Positions 12,691-22,617 of a DNA stretch of 64,000 nucleotides are shown here, in pieces (the first letter of the stretch is position 1; each line of letters starts with the position of its first letter). Made by a program: the position numbers and the translations under genes. The notes below the pieces were generated by a model. It made no database searches, was not told the origin of the DNA, and saw only the letters and a list, made by a program, of their open reading frames with translations. The stretch comes from Mycetocola saprophilus. Its GTDB lineage: Bacteria > Actinomycetota > Actinomycetes > Actinomycetales > Microbacteriaceae. Where the stretch lies: contig NZ_JOEC01000002.1 in the NCBI RefSeq assembly GCF_000718085.1, forward strand, positions 62,001 to 126,000, given 5' to 3'.

Positions 12691-13181
12691 GCGTGAGCAT
12701 CGGTGCCGTGCACCTGGATCACAACGGCTTCACGCTGCTGCTCGAGGAGCACGAGCGGGCGATCCTCTCCGATCTGGCGACCCAGCTGATCGAGGTGCTT
12801 GAGGATCCCACCGATCCGGTGGCCGAACGCCTCTATCCCGACGCCTACCCGGAGGATGCCGAGGCCTCGGCGGAGTTTCGCCGGCTGACCCGCGGCGACC
12901 TCGACGATGCCCGCATTCACGGTGCCCGGCTGCTCGCGGACACGATCCCCGCCGATCCCGCGCCCGCACTCTCCCGCGCGGATGCCGAGACCGTGATGCG
13001 CGCGCTTGGCGATCTGCGTCAGGTCCTCGCCGAACGCCTGAGCATCACCACGCAGACCCCCGAGGCCGACCCCGATGAACCGCTGACGGGCCTGTATGAC
13101 TGGCTCGGCTACCTGCAGGAGTCCCTGGTGCTGGCGCTGGTGCGCGGCGATGAGGAGTCGGGCAGGCTGGCGAAAGGTTAG
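12687..13181 (+). CDS. DUF2017 family protein
   Basis: 164 residues from GTG at 12687, overlapping the clpS stop (GTGA). The family has no assigned function but is repeatedly found directly after clpS in actinobacteria, suggesting a role in ClpS-dependent proteolysis. Visible features are a helical, acidic protein with FTLLLEEHERAILSDLATQLIEVL near the N-terminus and YDWLGYLQESLVLALV near the end. No membrane segment or catalytic motif was recognised. Confidence 0.85.
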   Translation: MSVSIGAVHLDHNGFTLLLEEHERAILSDLATQLIEVLEDPTDPVAERLYPDAYPEDAEASAEFRRLTRGDLDDARIHGARLLADTIPADPAPALSRADAETVMRALGDLRQVLAERLSITTQTPEADPDEPLTGLYDWLGYLQESLVLALVRGDEESGRLAKG

Positions 13182-13262
13182 GTTCTCACCGCGGAATCAC
13201 CCGGGTTCGGGCCTCGATAACACGGCGGATCTGCCGGCGACCCTGCGTTGGGTGCCCCACGG

Positions 13263-13682
13263 CTAGGGACGGTGTGATCCGAGTGCCGTGGCTCGCGATC
13301 GCCACCAGGTATCCAGTGCGGCAATGAGGACGCCGCCCAACAGGTAGGCGATCAGGTCCACCCCGTTGAAGGTGGTGCCCAGCAGATAGCGCCAGCCGAT
13401 CCACTGCTCGGCCAGTCGCAGCGGAATCCCGGTGGCCTGAAAGAATTCGATCGCCCAGCAGATCACCACGGTGACAAGGCCCAGTGGGATCGGGCGCAGC
13501 CGAACCCAGAGAATCCCGATCGCCAGGTACGCGGCCACCGCATACAGGGCGTCTCCGGCGAACCCGGCGACCTCGCCGCTGCCCAGCTTTGTCACCGCGA
13601 GACCCAGCGCCACACAGGCCACCAGCGCGATCAGCAGCCCGCGGCGACGGCGCGGCAGGGGACGTGAATCGGAAGTGTGCAC
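13263..13682 (-). CDS. DUF2809-like membrane protein
   Basis: 139 residues from GTG at 13682, chosen because GAGAGG lies 4-9 nt upstream; the frame is open for another 49 codons without a ribosome site. After a basic N-terminus (RPLPRRRRG) there are about four hydrophobic spans, ending in VDLIAYLLGGVLIAALDTWW. The LAEQWIGWRYLLGTTFNGVDLIAY region resembles the DUF2809 signature. Function is unknown. It is convergent with the clpS-DUF2017 pair and divergent from the aminopeptidase gene. Confidence 0.75.
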   Translation of the reverse strand: MHTSDSRPLPRRRRGLLIALVACVALGLAVTKLGSGEVAGFAGDALYAVAAYLAIGILWVRLRPIPLGLVTVVICWAIEFFQATGIPLRLAEQWIGWRYLLGTTFNGVDLIAYLLGGVLIAALDTWWRSRATALGSHRP

Positions 13683-13776
13683 GGGGTTCCTCTCGTGAGC
13701 GTTCAGGCTAGCGTGCCCCGGCTGGGAAAACGCACGGGTCACATGGATTCCCCGCGCCGCCCCGAACAGTGATTGG

Positions 13777-15057
13777 ATGGAGGGCATGCACAACACTGAC
13801 GAGCTCATCGCGGACTTTGGTGCCTTCATTCAGGCCTCCCCCTCCTCCTATCACGCGGCCGCGGCGGGGGCCGCCCGGCTCGAGGGAGCCGGATTCACCC
13901 GGCTGGACGAGGCCGACGCCTGGCCCACCGAGGCCGGCCGCTACCTGGTGATCCGGGATGGCGCGCTGGTGGCCTGGATCCAGCCCGAGGGCGCGACCGC
14001 GACCACCGGCTTCCGCATCCTGGGTGCCCACACCGACTCCCCCGGGTTCAAGCTCAAGCCCAAGCCGAGCACCGGATCCGACGGCTGGCTGCAGGCCGGG
14101 GTCGAGGTCTACGGCGGCCCGCTGCTGAACTCCTGGCTCGACCGCGAGCTGGAGCTCGCCGGACGCCTGGTTCTGCGCGACGGCAGCGAGCACCTGGTGC
14201 GCACCGGACCGTACCTGCGCATCCCGCAGCTGGCGATCCATCTGGACCGCGAGGCCAACAACGGGCTGACTCTGAACCGTCAGCGTCACACCCAGCCCGT
14301 GTACGGCGTGGGTGATCGCTCCACCGCCGACCTGGTGGCGCACCTGGCGGCGCTCGCCGGCGTCGAAGCCGCCGAGGTGGCCGGCTATGACATCCTGACC
14401 GCCGACACCCAGGCCCCCGCGCGCTTCGGCCAGAACGGTGAGCTGTTTGCCGCCGGCCGGATGGACAACCTCTCCTCGGTCTGGGCCGGCCTGCACGCCC
14501 TGGAGACCCTGGCTGCCGATCCCGCGCACATCGTGATGCTCGCCGCATTCGACCACGAGGAACTCGGTTCGGAAACCCGCTCGGGTGCCAGTGGACCGCT
14601 GCTCGCCGAGATCACCGAGCGCATTGCGCTGGGCCTCGGGGCCACCGGCACCGACGTGGCCCGCGCCTATGCCGCATCCTGGTGCCTCTCGGCGGATGCC
14701 GGCCACTCGGTGCACCCCAACTACGGGGAGATGCACGACCCCGCGGTGCGTCCGCTGGCCGGATCCGGTCCGCTGCTGAAGATCAACGCCAACCAGCGCT
14801 ACGCGACCGACGCGCACGGTGCCGCGCTGTTCGCCCGGGCCTGCGAGGCCGCCGGGGTGAACTACCAGGAGTTCGTCTCGAACAACACGGTGCCGTGTGG
14901 TTCGACCATCGGCCCGCTCACCGCGACCCGCCTGGGCATCCGCACCGTGGACGTCGGGGTGCCGCTGCTCTCGATGCACTCGGCCCGCGAGCTGTGCCAC
15001 GTGAACGACCCGATCGCGCTCTCCGGCGCCATCGGCGCCTTCTTCGCCGGCGCCTAA
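13777..15057 (+). CDS. M18-family aminopeptidase
   Basis: 426 residues, normal for the dinuclear-zinc M18 aminopeptidases (DAP/ApeB type) that trim N-terminal residues from peptides. Metal and catalytic motifs are visible: GAHTDSPGFKLKP near residue 85, DNLSSV near 230, FDHEELGSETRSGA near 260, and the late MHSARELCHV. ATG at 13777 is used; an ATG at 13786 preceded by GGAGGGC is an alternative start nine bases later. Likely cytoplasmic. Confidence 0.93.
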   Translation: MEGMHNTDELIADFGAFIQASPSSYHAAAAGAARLEGAGFTRLDEADAWPTEAGRYLVIRDGALVAWIQPEGATATTGFRILGAHTDSPGFKLKPKPSTGSDGWLQAGVEVYGGPLLNSWLDRELELAGRLVLRDGSEHLVRTGPYLRIPQLAIHLDREANNGLTLNRQRHTQPVYGVGDRSTADLVAHLAALAGVEAAEVAGYDILTADTQAPARFGQNGELFAAGRMDNLSSVWAGLHALETLAADPAHIVMLAAFDHEELGSETRSGASGPLLAEITERIALGLGATGTDVARAYAASWCLSADAGHSVHPNYGEMHDPAVRPLAGSGPLLKINANQRYATDAHGAALFARACEAAGVNYQEFVSNNTVPCGSTIGPLTATRLGIRTVDVGVPLLSMHSARELCHVNDPIALSGAIGAFFAGA

Positions 15058-15067
15058 TCACGCACAG

Positions 15068-15104
15068 ACCGAAGGCCCGTCCCGATCCGGGGCGGGCCTT
15101 CGGT
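15068..15104 (+). terminator. Hairpin after aminopeptidase gene
   Basis: ACCGAAGGCCC pairs with GGGCCTTCGGT around a GC-rich loop. It lacks a T-run but sits 10 nt after the stop, where a terminator is expected. Confidence 0.65.
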
Positions 15105-15198
15105 GCGTGTGGCCGAGGGTGTCAATCCGCTGAAAATTCGCTTGTCGGAACCGCGTACCCTCGACACCGCTGATCCTCGCTGGTAGCGTCGCCAGCAC

Positions 15199-15696
15199 GT
15201 GAGCGAGGGAGTAAAATCCGTGGTCAAGCAGAGAATATTAGGAGCTCTGGTCGGTGTGCTTGCTGCCCTGATCTATCTGCCCCTGCTAGGTTTCCTAAGC
15301 TTCCACGAGCGGGCTCGGCAGGAGGGATTGGTGGTCAGCTGGAATCTGGTCGACGTCACCACCGCCGAGCCACGGCGAACCCTGCTGCCGGTTTTGGGCA
15401 TGATTCTGCTTGGCGCTCTCTTCGCCTGGGCACTGTTGCGAGGGTCCACCCGATTCCGGGCCATCACCCCCGGATGGCCGCTGTTCTCGGCCGGAGCGAC
15501 CCTGCTGGTTATCGTCCTGCTCACCACCATCGTGTCCGATGTCCCCGTGCCCGACACGCTGAGCCTGTCGGAGTCGGGATTCGCGGCCTACGTGGTGGCC
15601 GGTGCGACCGGCGCGACTACCGCCGCTCTCGGGGCCGTGCTGTGCGTGGCCTCTCTCTTTCTGGAGAGAAAAGCCGTCTCGACGCCTGCTCCCTAG
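15199..15696 (+). CDS. Four-span membrane protein of unknown function
   Basis: 165 residues. Four hydrophobic spans are seen: ILGALVGVLAALIYLPLLGF, LLPVLGMILLGALFAWALL, ATLLVIVLLTTIVSD and the C-terminal AAYVVAGATGATTAALGAV span. No family was recognised. The stop codon overlaps the end of the convergent chitosanase gene by 4 bp. Translation could begin at GTG 15199, about 9 nt after a TAGCGT box. Confidence 0.65.
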   Translation: MSEGVKSVVKQRILGALVGVLAALIYLPLLGFLSFHERARQEGLVVSWNLVDVTTAEPRRTLLPVLGMILLGALFAWALLRGSTRFRAITPGWPLFSAGATLLVIVLLTTIVSDVPVPDTLSLSESGFAAYVVAGATGATTAALGAVLCVASLFLERKAVSTPAP

Positions 15697-16571
15697 TCGA
15701 TCCGGTAGCGATCCCCATAGGTGCGCCACTCCAGCGGAGTGGTCAGATCGTAGTTGCCGGCCTTGAGGAACACCCGCTGCGCGGTGTCGATGCGCGAGGT
15801 GTCATCGTGAGCCTCCTCGGTTTTCATCGCCGCGACGCGGGCGTCGAGGAATGCGTTCAGGTACGTCTTTTCGTCGCCGCCCTGGGCGGGGGTCTTAGCC
15901 TTTTTCATCGCGGTCTTTCGGATGCCCTCGAGGCTCACCTCATCCCCCTCGGTGCCGTGCACCACGGCCGCGTCGTAGTAGGCAAACTGGCCCAGCGGGC
16001 GCAGGCCGTCGGCCACCGCGAGGGATACCGCCGGGTCAAAATACTCCCTGTCCCGCTCGGCATCCTGGGCGGCACGGAACTTCGGATCGTCGGCCGCATC
16101 GGTCCAGGCCTGCTCAAAATCCGGTCCGAGCCCGTCGTGGGAGTCGGTGCCGTTGACCTTCTCCAGCGCGGGAATGAACGGCGCCAGCGGATTGCCCGGA
16201 ACCGTCCGGGTGTAGGCCCGCACCACCTCGAGGAGATCACCGGTGCCGCTGGTGAAGCCGATGATCCCGGCGGTGAATCCGCGGCCATCCTCGATGTCTT
16301 CGATATAGCCGTACTGATCCTTCCAGTCCAGCGTGGAATTCTCGGCGCTGGATACCAGCTGCATCGCGATGTCCTTGAGTCGGGGATCGTTCAGCGTCGC
16401 CTCCGGCGCCTTCTGCTCGGGGGCCACCGATTCCGAGGCGGACTCGATCGCCGGCTGAGGGATTTTGGGCAGCAGCGAGCATCCCGCGGTCAACGTCAGA
16501 ATCGCGGCACCCAGCATCGCGGCGCCCACCCATCCGGATCGGGTGGAGGAGGGTTTTGCGGAAGTGAACAT
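15693..16571 (-). CDS. GH46 chitosanase, lipoprotein
   Basis: 292 residues. A lipoprotein signal is clear: basic N-terminus, hydrophobic core GAAMLGAAILTL, then lipobox TAGC. The mature part matches glycoside hydrolase family 46: LVSSAENSTLDWKDQYGYIEDIEDGRGFTAG contains the general-acid Glu (SAENS) and the Asp of EDIEDGRG. These enzymes cut chitosan. Most GH46 enzymes are freely secreted, so membrane anchoring by lipid is less usual. An AAAGGACGG site precedes ATG at 16571. Confidence 0.9.
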   Translation of the reverse strand: MFTSAKPSSTRSGWVGAAMLGAAILTLTAGCSLLPKIPQPAIESASESVAPEQKAPEATLNDPRLKDIAMQLVSSAENSTLDWKDQYGYIEDIEDGRGFTAGIIGFTSGTGDLLEVVRAYTRTVPGNPLAPFIPALEKVNGTDSHDGLGPDFEQAWTDAADDPKFRAAQDAERDREYFDPAVSLAVADGLRPLGQFAYYDAAVVHGTEGDEVSLEGIRKTAMKKAKTPAQGGDEKTYLNAFLDARVAAMKTEEAHDDTSRIDTAQRVFLKAGNYDLTTPLEWRTYGDRYRID

Positions 16572-16810
16572 CAGCCGTCCTTTGAGAGCGATTCAGCAGG
16601 GATTCTCAGACTACTCGCGGTGCGCGGCACGCCGTGATGCAAAAACTCGGATTTCGAATTTTTTGGGGACCCATCCGGGACCCTCGGATCCCCGCCACGC
16701 CGCGGATTTCGGGGGTGTTCGAGGGGGCGGGAACCGGGTGCGCCGCGCCCCCTCTCCAGTGTTCATTTCACATTCACCGGAGTGTCACCGTCGGGGTGTG
16801 AAAATAAATC

Positions 16811-17293
16811 GTGAACTACGAGTTTGATTCCGATCCGTCGCGCCTGGACCTCGGCGCGATTTGGGAGTTTTTGTCTACCCAGGCACCCTGGCACCGGTGG
16901 CGTACCCGTGAGGACGTCGAGGCGCAGATTCGCGGCGCATGGCGCGTGGTGGGTGTGTATACCGAGCACGGCAACCAGATTGGTTTTGCCCGTGCCGTCT
17001 CCGATGGCATCAACGATGCCTACCTTGCCGATGTCTACGTTCTCCCCGAACATCGCGGCCATAATCTGGGTCGATTGCTCGTGGAGGAAATGATCGAAAA
17101 CGGTCCGGGTCGAGATTTCCGCTGGACCCTGTTTACCTCCAGCGCCCACGGCCTGTATAGCAAGTTCGGGTTTGTGGAACCGACCCATACCTCGATGGTG
17201 CGCCCCGGTCGCCGGGCCGAACGCATCATGGAGGCCGTCCCGGACCTCATCCCCGCCGAATCCAACGTCCTGACGATGGAGCCCGCCGCCTAG
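16811..17293 (+). CDS. GNAT-family N-acetyltransferase
   Basis: 160 residues from GTG at 16811. The acetyl-CoA binding motif A is seen as LADVYVLPEHRGHNLGRLLVEEMI, near residues 75-98. The N-terminus (WEFLSTQAPWHRWRTREDVEAQI) matches small GNATs annotated only as acetyltransferases. Substrate unknown. It converges on the DUF5997 gene across a strong two-way terminator. Confidence 0.88.
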   Translation: MNYEFDSDPSRLDLGAIWEFLSTQAPWHRWRTREDVEAQIRGAWRVVGVYTEHGNQIGFARAVSDGINDAYLADVYVLPEHRGHNLGRLLVEEMIENGPGRDFRWTLFTSSAHGLYSKFGFVEPTHTSMVRPGRRAERIMEAVPDLIPAESNVLTMEPAA

Positions 17294-17317
17294 CCCGCTT
17301 GTTACTCGGAACGCACG

Positions 17318-17355
17318 AAGCGGCGCCCGGATCCTGTTGGATCCGGGCGCCGCTT
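17318..17355. terminator. Bidirectional terminator between GNAT and DUF5997 genes
   Basis: A near-perfect stem AAGCGGCGCCCGGATCC with its reverse complement and loop TGTT; the stem ends in TTT on the plus side and reads equally on the minus side. It separates two convergent genes. Confidence 0.88.
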
Positions 17356-17368
17356 TCTGCGTTGTGGG

Positions 17369-17776
17369 CTACTTCTGCTCTTCGGCTGCCCGCTCGGCGG
17401 CGAGGATCTTGCGACCCTCGTTGCGCTCGTTGGTGCGCTGGTTGACGGCGCGCACCTCGGCCTGGGTGGCACGCTCGGTGACCAGCCATGCCGGCGGGTT
17501 GGTGAGCAGCTCCTTGATCTCGGCGGTGGTCAGGGCGGCGTCGGCCATCCCGGCACGGGACAGGCCCGATACCGAAACGCCGAGCTTGCGGGCCACCTCG
17601 GTCCGCGGGTGCGGACCGTTCAGGCGCAGTTCGGTCAGCCACTCCGGAGGGGTCTGCTGAAGCGCGAGGAAGGCCTCGCGGGTGATCGGCTCGGCTTGGA
17701 ATGCCTCAGGCGTGGCCTGGAGGTAGATTCCGAGCTTCTTTGCCGCGGTCGCGGGTTTCATGTTCTGCTCGCTCAT
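17369..17776 (-). CDS. DUF5997 family protein
   Basis: 135 residues from ATG at 17776; a TACCCT box 6 nt upstream suggests a leaderless message. The N-terminus MKPATAAKKLGIYLQATPEA and the repeated PPEWL/PPAWL segments match the actinobacterial DUF5997 family. Residues 55-75 (TEVARKLGVSVSGLSRAGM) resemble a helix-turn-helix, so DNA binding is possible. The gene is divergent from the LysR-like protein gene, an arrangement common in the order. Confidence 0.85.
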   Translation of the reverse strand: MSEQNMKPATAAKKLGIYLQATPEAFQAEPITREAFLALQQTPPEWLTELRLNGPHPRTEVARKLGVSVSGLSRAGMADAALTTAEIKELLTNPPAWLVTERATQAEVRAVNQRTNERNEGRKILAAERAAEEQK

Positions 17777-17782
17777 GCTCTT

Positions 17783-17788
17783 AGGGTA
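17783..17788 (-). promoter_or_regulatory. -10 box of leaderless DUF5997 transcript
   Basis: TACCCT on the minus strand ends 6 nt before ATG at 17776. Confidence 0.5.
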
Positions 17789-17889
17789 ACCGTGATTGCG
17801 GGGTTGCAGAAATTTTCGGGGCGATCCCTGCCGTACTCTGGAGGTGGTGTTCCCGTCCGTGTGGGGGCACGCAGACCCAGGGAGGCACC

Positions 17890-18849
17890 GTGAGCGAGCA
17901 CCAGAACCCGGAATCGGTTTCGGAATCCAGCGATCCGGCCGAGTCCACGTCCGCGATTTCCGCGCCCGTGGCCGGTGCCGATCAGGCAGCCGATTCGCTC
18001 CCCGCCGCCCCCGAGGCATCCGCCGCCTCCGAGGCATCCGCCGCCCCCGAGGCATCCGCCGCTCCCGCCGCATCCGGCGAACCCACCCCGGTGGATGCGC
18101 CGCCCGCCGACTTCCGTATCGCCTATGTATCCGGGGTCTCGCTGGGCAAGTGGGGCACGGCCTGGACCGAGCGCAACGCCCGCGTCCGCACCTCCTTCAC
18201 CATGGGGGAGCGTGAGGATCAGCGCCGGGTGCTCACCGAAAACCTGGCCGACGTGAGCTTTGTGCGTCTCCCCTTTGATCGCGGGGATGACCTGCACCTG
18301 ATCAAGCTCTACGAGGAAACCCCGATGGTGGTGCTGCCCAAGGGTCACGAGCTGCTTGAGCGCGCCGATGTGGGCCTGGCCGAGCTGGCCGACCTGCACC
18401 TGATCCAGGATCCGAGCGAGGTGCCCGGCTGGGCAGAGATCGGCACCGAGATGCTCGAGGGTACCCGCCCGGACCTGCCCTCCCCCGATCGGGTATCGGA
18501 TGCGATCGAGCTGGTTGCCGCGGGCATCGGTTTCGTGATCCTGCCGCAGTCCCTCGCCCGCCTGCACGACCGTAAGGACGTCAAACACCGCCGCGTGAGC
18601 GGGGTTGCCCCCACCGAGATCGGGATCGCCTGGCGCATCGACGAGGACGACGCCGTGCGCGCCGAACGCGTTGAGGACTTCGTGGGCATCGTCCGTGGAC
18701 GCACCGCCAACAGCTCGCGGGGCCGGGCCGAACCCGAACCCGAAAAGCCCGCAAAGAAGAAGCCCGCCCAGCAGCAGAGCAAAAAGCCCGCGCCGTTCCG
18801 CCCGCGTCAGCCGCGCAAACCCGCAAGCAAGAAGCGCGGTCGCCGCTAG
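17890..18849 (+). CDS. LysR-like substrate-binding protein without DNA-binding domain
   Basis: 319 residues from GTG at 17890. Residues about 75-260 resemble the LysR effector domain (FRIAYVSGVSLGKW, ETPMVVLPKGHEL, IELVAAGIGFVILPQSLA). The N-terminal winged helix of LysR proteins is absent; instead there is an Ala/Pro/Glu-rich low-complexity region with three EASAA units. The C-terminus is a Lys/Arg/Pro-rich basic tail (KPAKKKPAQQQSKKPAPF). The basic tail could bind nucleic acid. It is divergent from DUF5997, which may supply the DNA-binding function; this is inference. Confidence 0.83.
   Translation: MSEHQNPESVSESSDPAESTSAISAPVAGADQAADSLPAAPEASAASEASAAPEASAAPAASGEPTPVDAPPADFRIAYVSGVSLGKWGTAWTERNARVRTSFTMGEREDQRRVLTENLADVSFVRLPFDRGDDLHLIKLYEETPMVVLPKGHELLERADVGLAELADLHLIQDPSEVPGWAEIGTEMLEGTRPDLPSPDRVSDAIELVAAGIGFVILPQSLARLHDRKDVKHRRVSGVAPTEIGIAWRIDEDDAVRAERVEDFVGIVRGRTANSSRGRAEPEPEKPAKKKPAQQQSKKPAPFRPRQPRKPASKKRGRR
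18010..18075 (+). repeat. 18-bp tandem repeat coding EASAA units
   Basis: Three 18-bp units (18010-18027, 18028-18045, 18046-18063) and a degenerate fourth encode PEASAA, SEASAA, PEASAA and PAASG in the disordered N-terminus of the LysR-like protein. Confidence 0.85.
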
Positions 18850-18890
18850 ATCCCGCGGCCCCCGGTGCCGCGTGGTGTCGGGGTGCCTAG

Positions 18891-18896
18891 TAGAAT
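18891..18896 (+). promoter_or_regulatory. -10 box of leaderless cca transcript
   Basis: TAGAAT ends 7 nt before ATG at 18904; no ribosome site is seen before the start. Confidence 0.6.
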
Positions 18897-18903
18897 TGCC
18901 CGC

Positions 18904-20340
<1,437 letters not shown>

Positions 20341-20651
20341 TTTCGCCCCTGGTGTCCTGATCGGGTCGGATTCGAAATTGTTTTTCGGCCGGGGTTCGGT
20401 GACCCTGTTCCCCGGAATGGCGGGTTTTTTCGGGGTGCGCCGGGTGGATTTCGGTGACTGATTACGTCGATGCTGCCTTGTCAATAGCGCGGCAACGATG
20501 AAATAGTTAACGAAAGTGTCACGTTTTTCGTGATCGTGGTGACGAATCCAGGTGTTCGTCACCACTGTTTTTTATCCCCCTCGACGGTGGGACCTTCCCG
20601 GCCGATGCCGGGCCCACGTTCACCTGGAACGAACGAAGGACGTAAACCTCC
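20341..20651 (+). other. Intergenic region and attenuator-like leader before sugar-binding protein gene
   Basis: 311 nt without a gene. A possible promoter is TTGTCA (20478-20483) followed 18 nt later by AATAGT. Downstream come a small TCACG/CGTGA hairpin (20519-20533), a perfect terminator-like hairpin (20536-20565), and a third nested hairpin GTGGG/CCCAC with CCCGG/CCGGG inside (20588-20617), then the start at 20652. I see no convincing promoter between the terminator and the gene. Confidence 0.55.
20536..20577 (+). terminator. Perfect intrinsic terminator or attenuator
   Basis: GTGGTGACGAA pairs perfectly with TTCGTCACCAC around an 8-nt loop (TCCAGGTG), followed by TGTTTTTT. It lies about 200 nt after cca and 75 nt before the solute-binding protein start, so it may end cca transcription or attenuate the next gene. 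Confidence 0.8.
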
Positions 20652-21998
20652 ATGATCCGAAAAAAGCTCTCCGCGGCCGCCATCATCGGTGCCGCCGCGC
20701 TGCTCCTCTCCGCGTGCTCGGGGACGAATGGCGCCTCCGACTCCGCCAGCGGGAGCGGCGAGGGTACCGAGCTGACCGTGCGTGTCTGGGATGAGGCCGT
20801 GGCCAAGTCCTACCGCCAGTCATTTGATGCCTTCGAAAAGGAAAACTCGGACATCAAGGTCAACGTGAAGACGGTTGCCTGGAGCGACTACTGGACCACC
20901 CTACGCAAGGACGTGGCCGCCAAGAGCGCCGACGACCTGTTCTGGATCAACGCCTCGAGCTACCCGGCCTATGTGGACAGCGGTAACCTGCTGGACATCG
21001 GTGCCACCCTCGGCGACGGTGCCAAGGGTGACTGGGAGCCCAGTGTGGTGGATCAGTACACCCGCTCGGGCAAGCTCTGGGGTGTCCCCCAGCTCTACGA
21101 CGCCGGCATCGCCGTCTACTACAACGCCGATCTGCTGAGCGCCGCCGGGGTGGACCCCAAGACCCTGAACGACCTCACCTGGGACCCCAACCCGGAACAG
21201 GACACCTACCTGAAGACCGCCCAGGCACTCACCCGGGATGCCGCCGGGGTGGCCGCCGGGGCCGAGGGCTATGACGGTACCGCGGTGACCTATGGCACGA
21301 GCCTCAACAATGACGGCCAAGCCATCATCCTTCCGTTCATCGGCTCCAACGGGGGCGAGTTCCAGGACGGCGACGCGTTCACCTTCGCCAACCCGGCCTC
21401 CGCCGAGGCGATTAAGTACGTGGTTGACGCGATCAACGTCTCCAAGGTCGCCCCGCCCGCCGCCGAAACCAGTGCCAACACCGACGTGGTGCGCGATCAG
21501 TTCCTCGCGGGCAAGCTGGCCACCTTCCAGTCGGGGATCTACAACCTCAAGACCGTCTCCGAGCAGGCCGGGTTCAAGTGGGGCGTCGCGATGCTCCCCG
21601 CCGGTCCCGAGGGCCGCGTCTCGGTGACCAACGGCATCGCCGTGGCCGGTAACGCCAACGCCGATAAGGCCAAGCAGCCGGCGATCAAGAAGCTGCTGGC
21701 CTGGCTCGGGTCCACCCAGGGTGCCACCTTCATCGGTCGCGAGGGCACCCACGTCCCCGCGGTGGTGGATGCCCAGGCGAAGTTCTTTGACTACTGGAAG
21801 GGCAAGGACACCAACGTGGCCCCGTTCTTCGACGTGATCAAGGACGGTAAGACCATTCCGCCCTTCCACGGGGGCAAGTTTGTGGCGGGTCAGGAGGCCT
21901 ACACCCCGCTGTTCAACGAGATCTTCGAGGGCAAGCTCGACGTCAAGGAGGGCCTGAAGAAGGCTCAGGACGCCGGAAACGTGGCCGTCAACGGCTAG
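20652..21998 (+). CDS. Extracellular sugar-binding lipoprotein (ABC transporter family 1 type)
   Basis: 448 residues. Lipoprotein signal: basic MIRKK, hydrophobic core, lipobox LSAC. The mature protein has the cluster pattern of sugar ABC binding proteins: ELTVRVWDEAVAKSYRQSFDAFEKEN, WSDYWTTLRKDVA, WGVPQLYDAGIAVYYNADLL and FQSGIYNLKTVSEQ. No permease or ATPase gene is nearby, so it must work with transport subunits encoded elsewhere. It is preceded by a structured leader. GAAGGA lies 12 nt before ATG, longer than usual. Confidence 0.92.
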   Translation: MIRKKLSAAAIIGAAALLLSACSGTNGASDSASGSGEGTELTVRVWDEAVAKSYRQSFDAFEKENSDIKVNVKTVAWSDYWTTLRKDVAAKSADDLFWINASSYPAYVDSGNLLDIGATLGDGAKGDWEPSVVDQYTRSGKLWGVPQLYDAGIAVYYNADLLSAAGVDPKTLNDLTWDPNPEQDTYLKTAQALTRDAAGVAAGAEGYDGTAVTYGTSLNNDGQAIILPFIGSNGGEFQDGDAFTFANPASAEAIKYVVDAINVSKVAPPAAETSANTDVVRDQFLAGKLATFQSGIYNLKTVSEQAGFKWGVAMLPAGPEGRVSVTNGIAVAGNANADKAKQPAIKKLLAWLGSTQGATFIGREGTHVPAVVDAQAKFFDYWKGKDTNVAPFFDVIKDGKTIPPFHGGKFVAGQEAYTPLFNEIFEGKLDVKEGLKKAQDAGNVAVNG

Positions 21999-22011
21999 TT
22001 CATCCGCATTC

Positions 22012-22050
22012 ACGACACCCCGTTCCCCTCTGGGAAACGGGGTGTCGTGC
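22012..22050 (+). terminator. Terminator hairpin after sugar-binding protein
   Basis: CACGACACCCCGTT and its reverse complement form the stem around CCCCTCTGGG, 13 nt after the stop; followed by CTTTCC. Confidence 0.8.
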
Positions 22051-22228
22051 TTTCCACAGGCCGGATAACGCGGTGGAGTTGTCCACAGGGGCGACACGCG
22101 CGGTCAAAATCAAGTAGACTGAGCAAGTTGTCCATTTAAGCCCCCTTCTGGGGCGAGGATCGGCAACGATGCAGAACCCTCCTGTCACAGAAATCCTGTG
22201 GCCGTTCGAGTCCGAAGGAGGTGGGTTA

Positions 22229-22612
22229 GTGACGCATCAGTATGAACTCATGGTTATTCTCGACCCGGAGATTGACGAGCGCACGGTTGCACCGAGCCTC
22301 GACAAGTTCCTGAACGTCATCCGCAACGATGGTGGAACCATCGAAAAGGTTGACATCTGGGGCCGTCGTCGTCTGGCGTACGAGATCAACAAGAAGGCCG
22401 AAGGCATCTACGCTGTCGTCGACTTCACCGCTACCGCTGCCGCGACCACTGAGCTGGACCGTCAGCTCAAGCTGTCCGAGGCCGTCATGCGCACCAAGGT
22501 GCTGCGTGCCGAGGAAGCAATCGCTCAGGTTGCCGTGGAAGCCGAGCGCGCAAGCGCCAAGGCCGCCCGTGCTGCCGCTAAGGCCCAGTCGGCCGAGGCG
22601 AAGGCCGAGTAG
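22229..22612 (+). CDS. rpsF: 30S ribosomal protein S6
   Basis: 127 residues from GTG at 22229, 7 nt after a strong GGAGG; the open frame upstream is leader. [34 protein letters not shown] and YAVVDF are typical S6. The C-terminus has an Ala/Lys/Glu-rich extension ([18 protein letters not shown]). First gene of rpsF-ssb-rpsR-rplI. Confidence 0.97.
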   Translation: MTHQYELMVILDPEIDERTVAPSLDKFLNVIRNDGGTIEKVDIWGRRRLAYEINKKAEGIYAVVDFTATAAATTELDRQLKLSEAVMRTKVLRAEEAIAQVAVEAERASAKAARAAAKAQSAEAKAE

Positions 22613-22617
22613 TTTCG

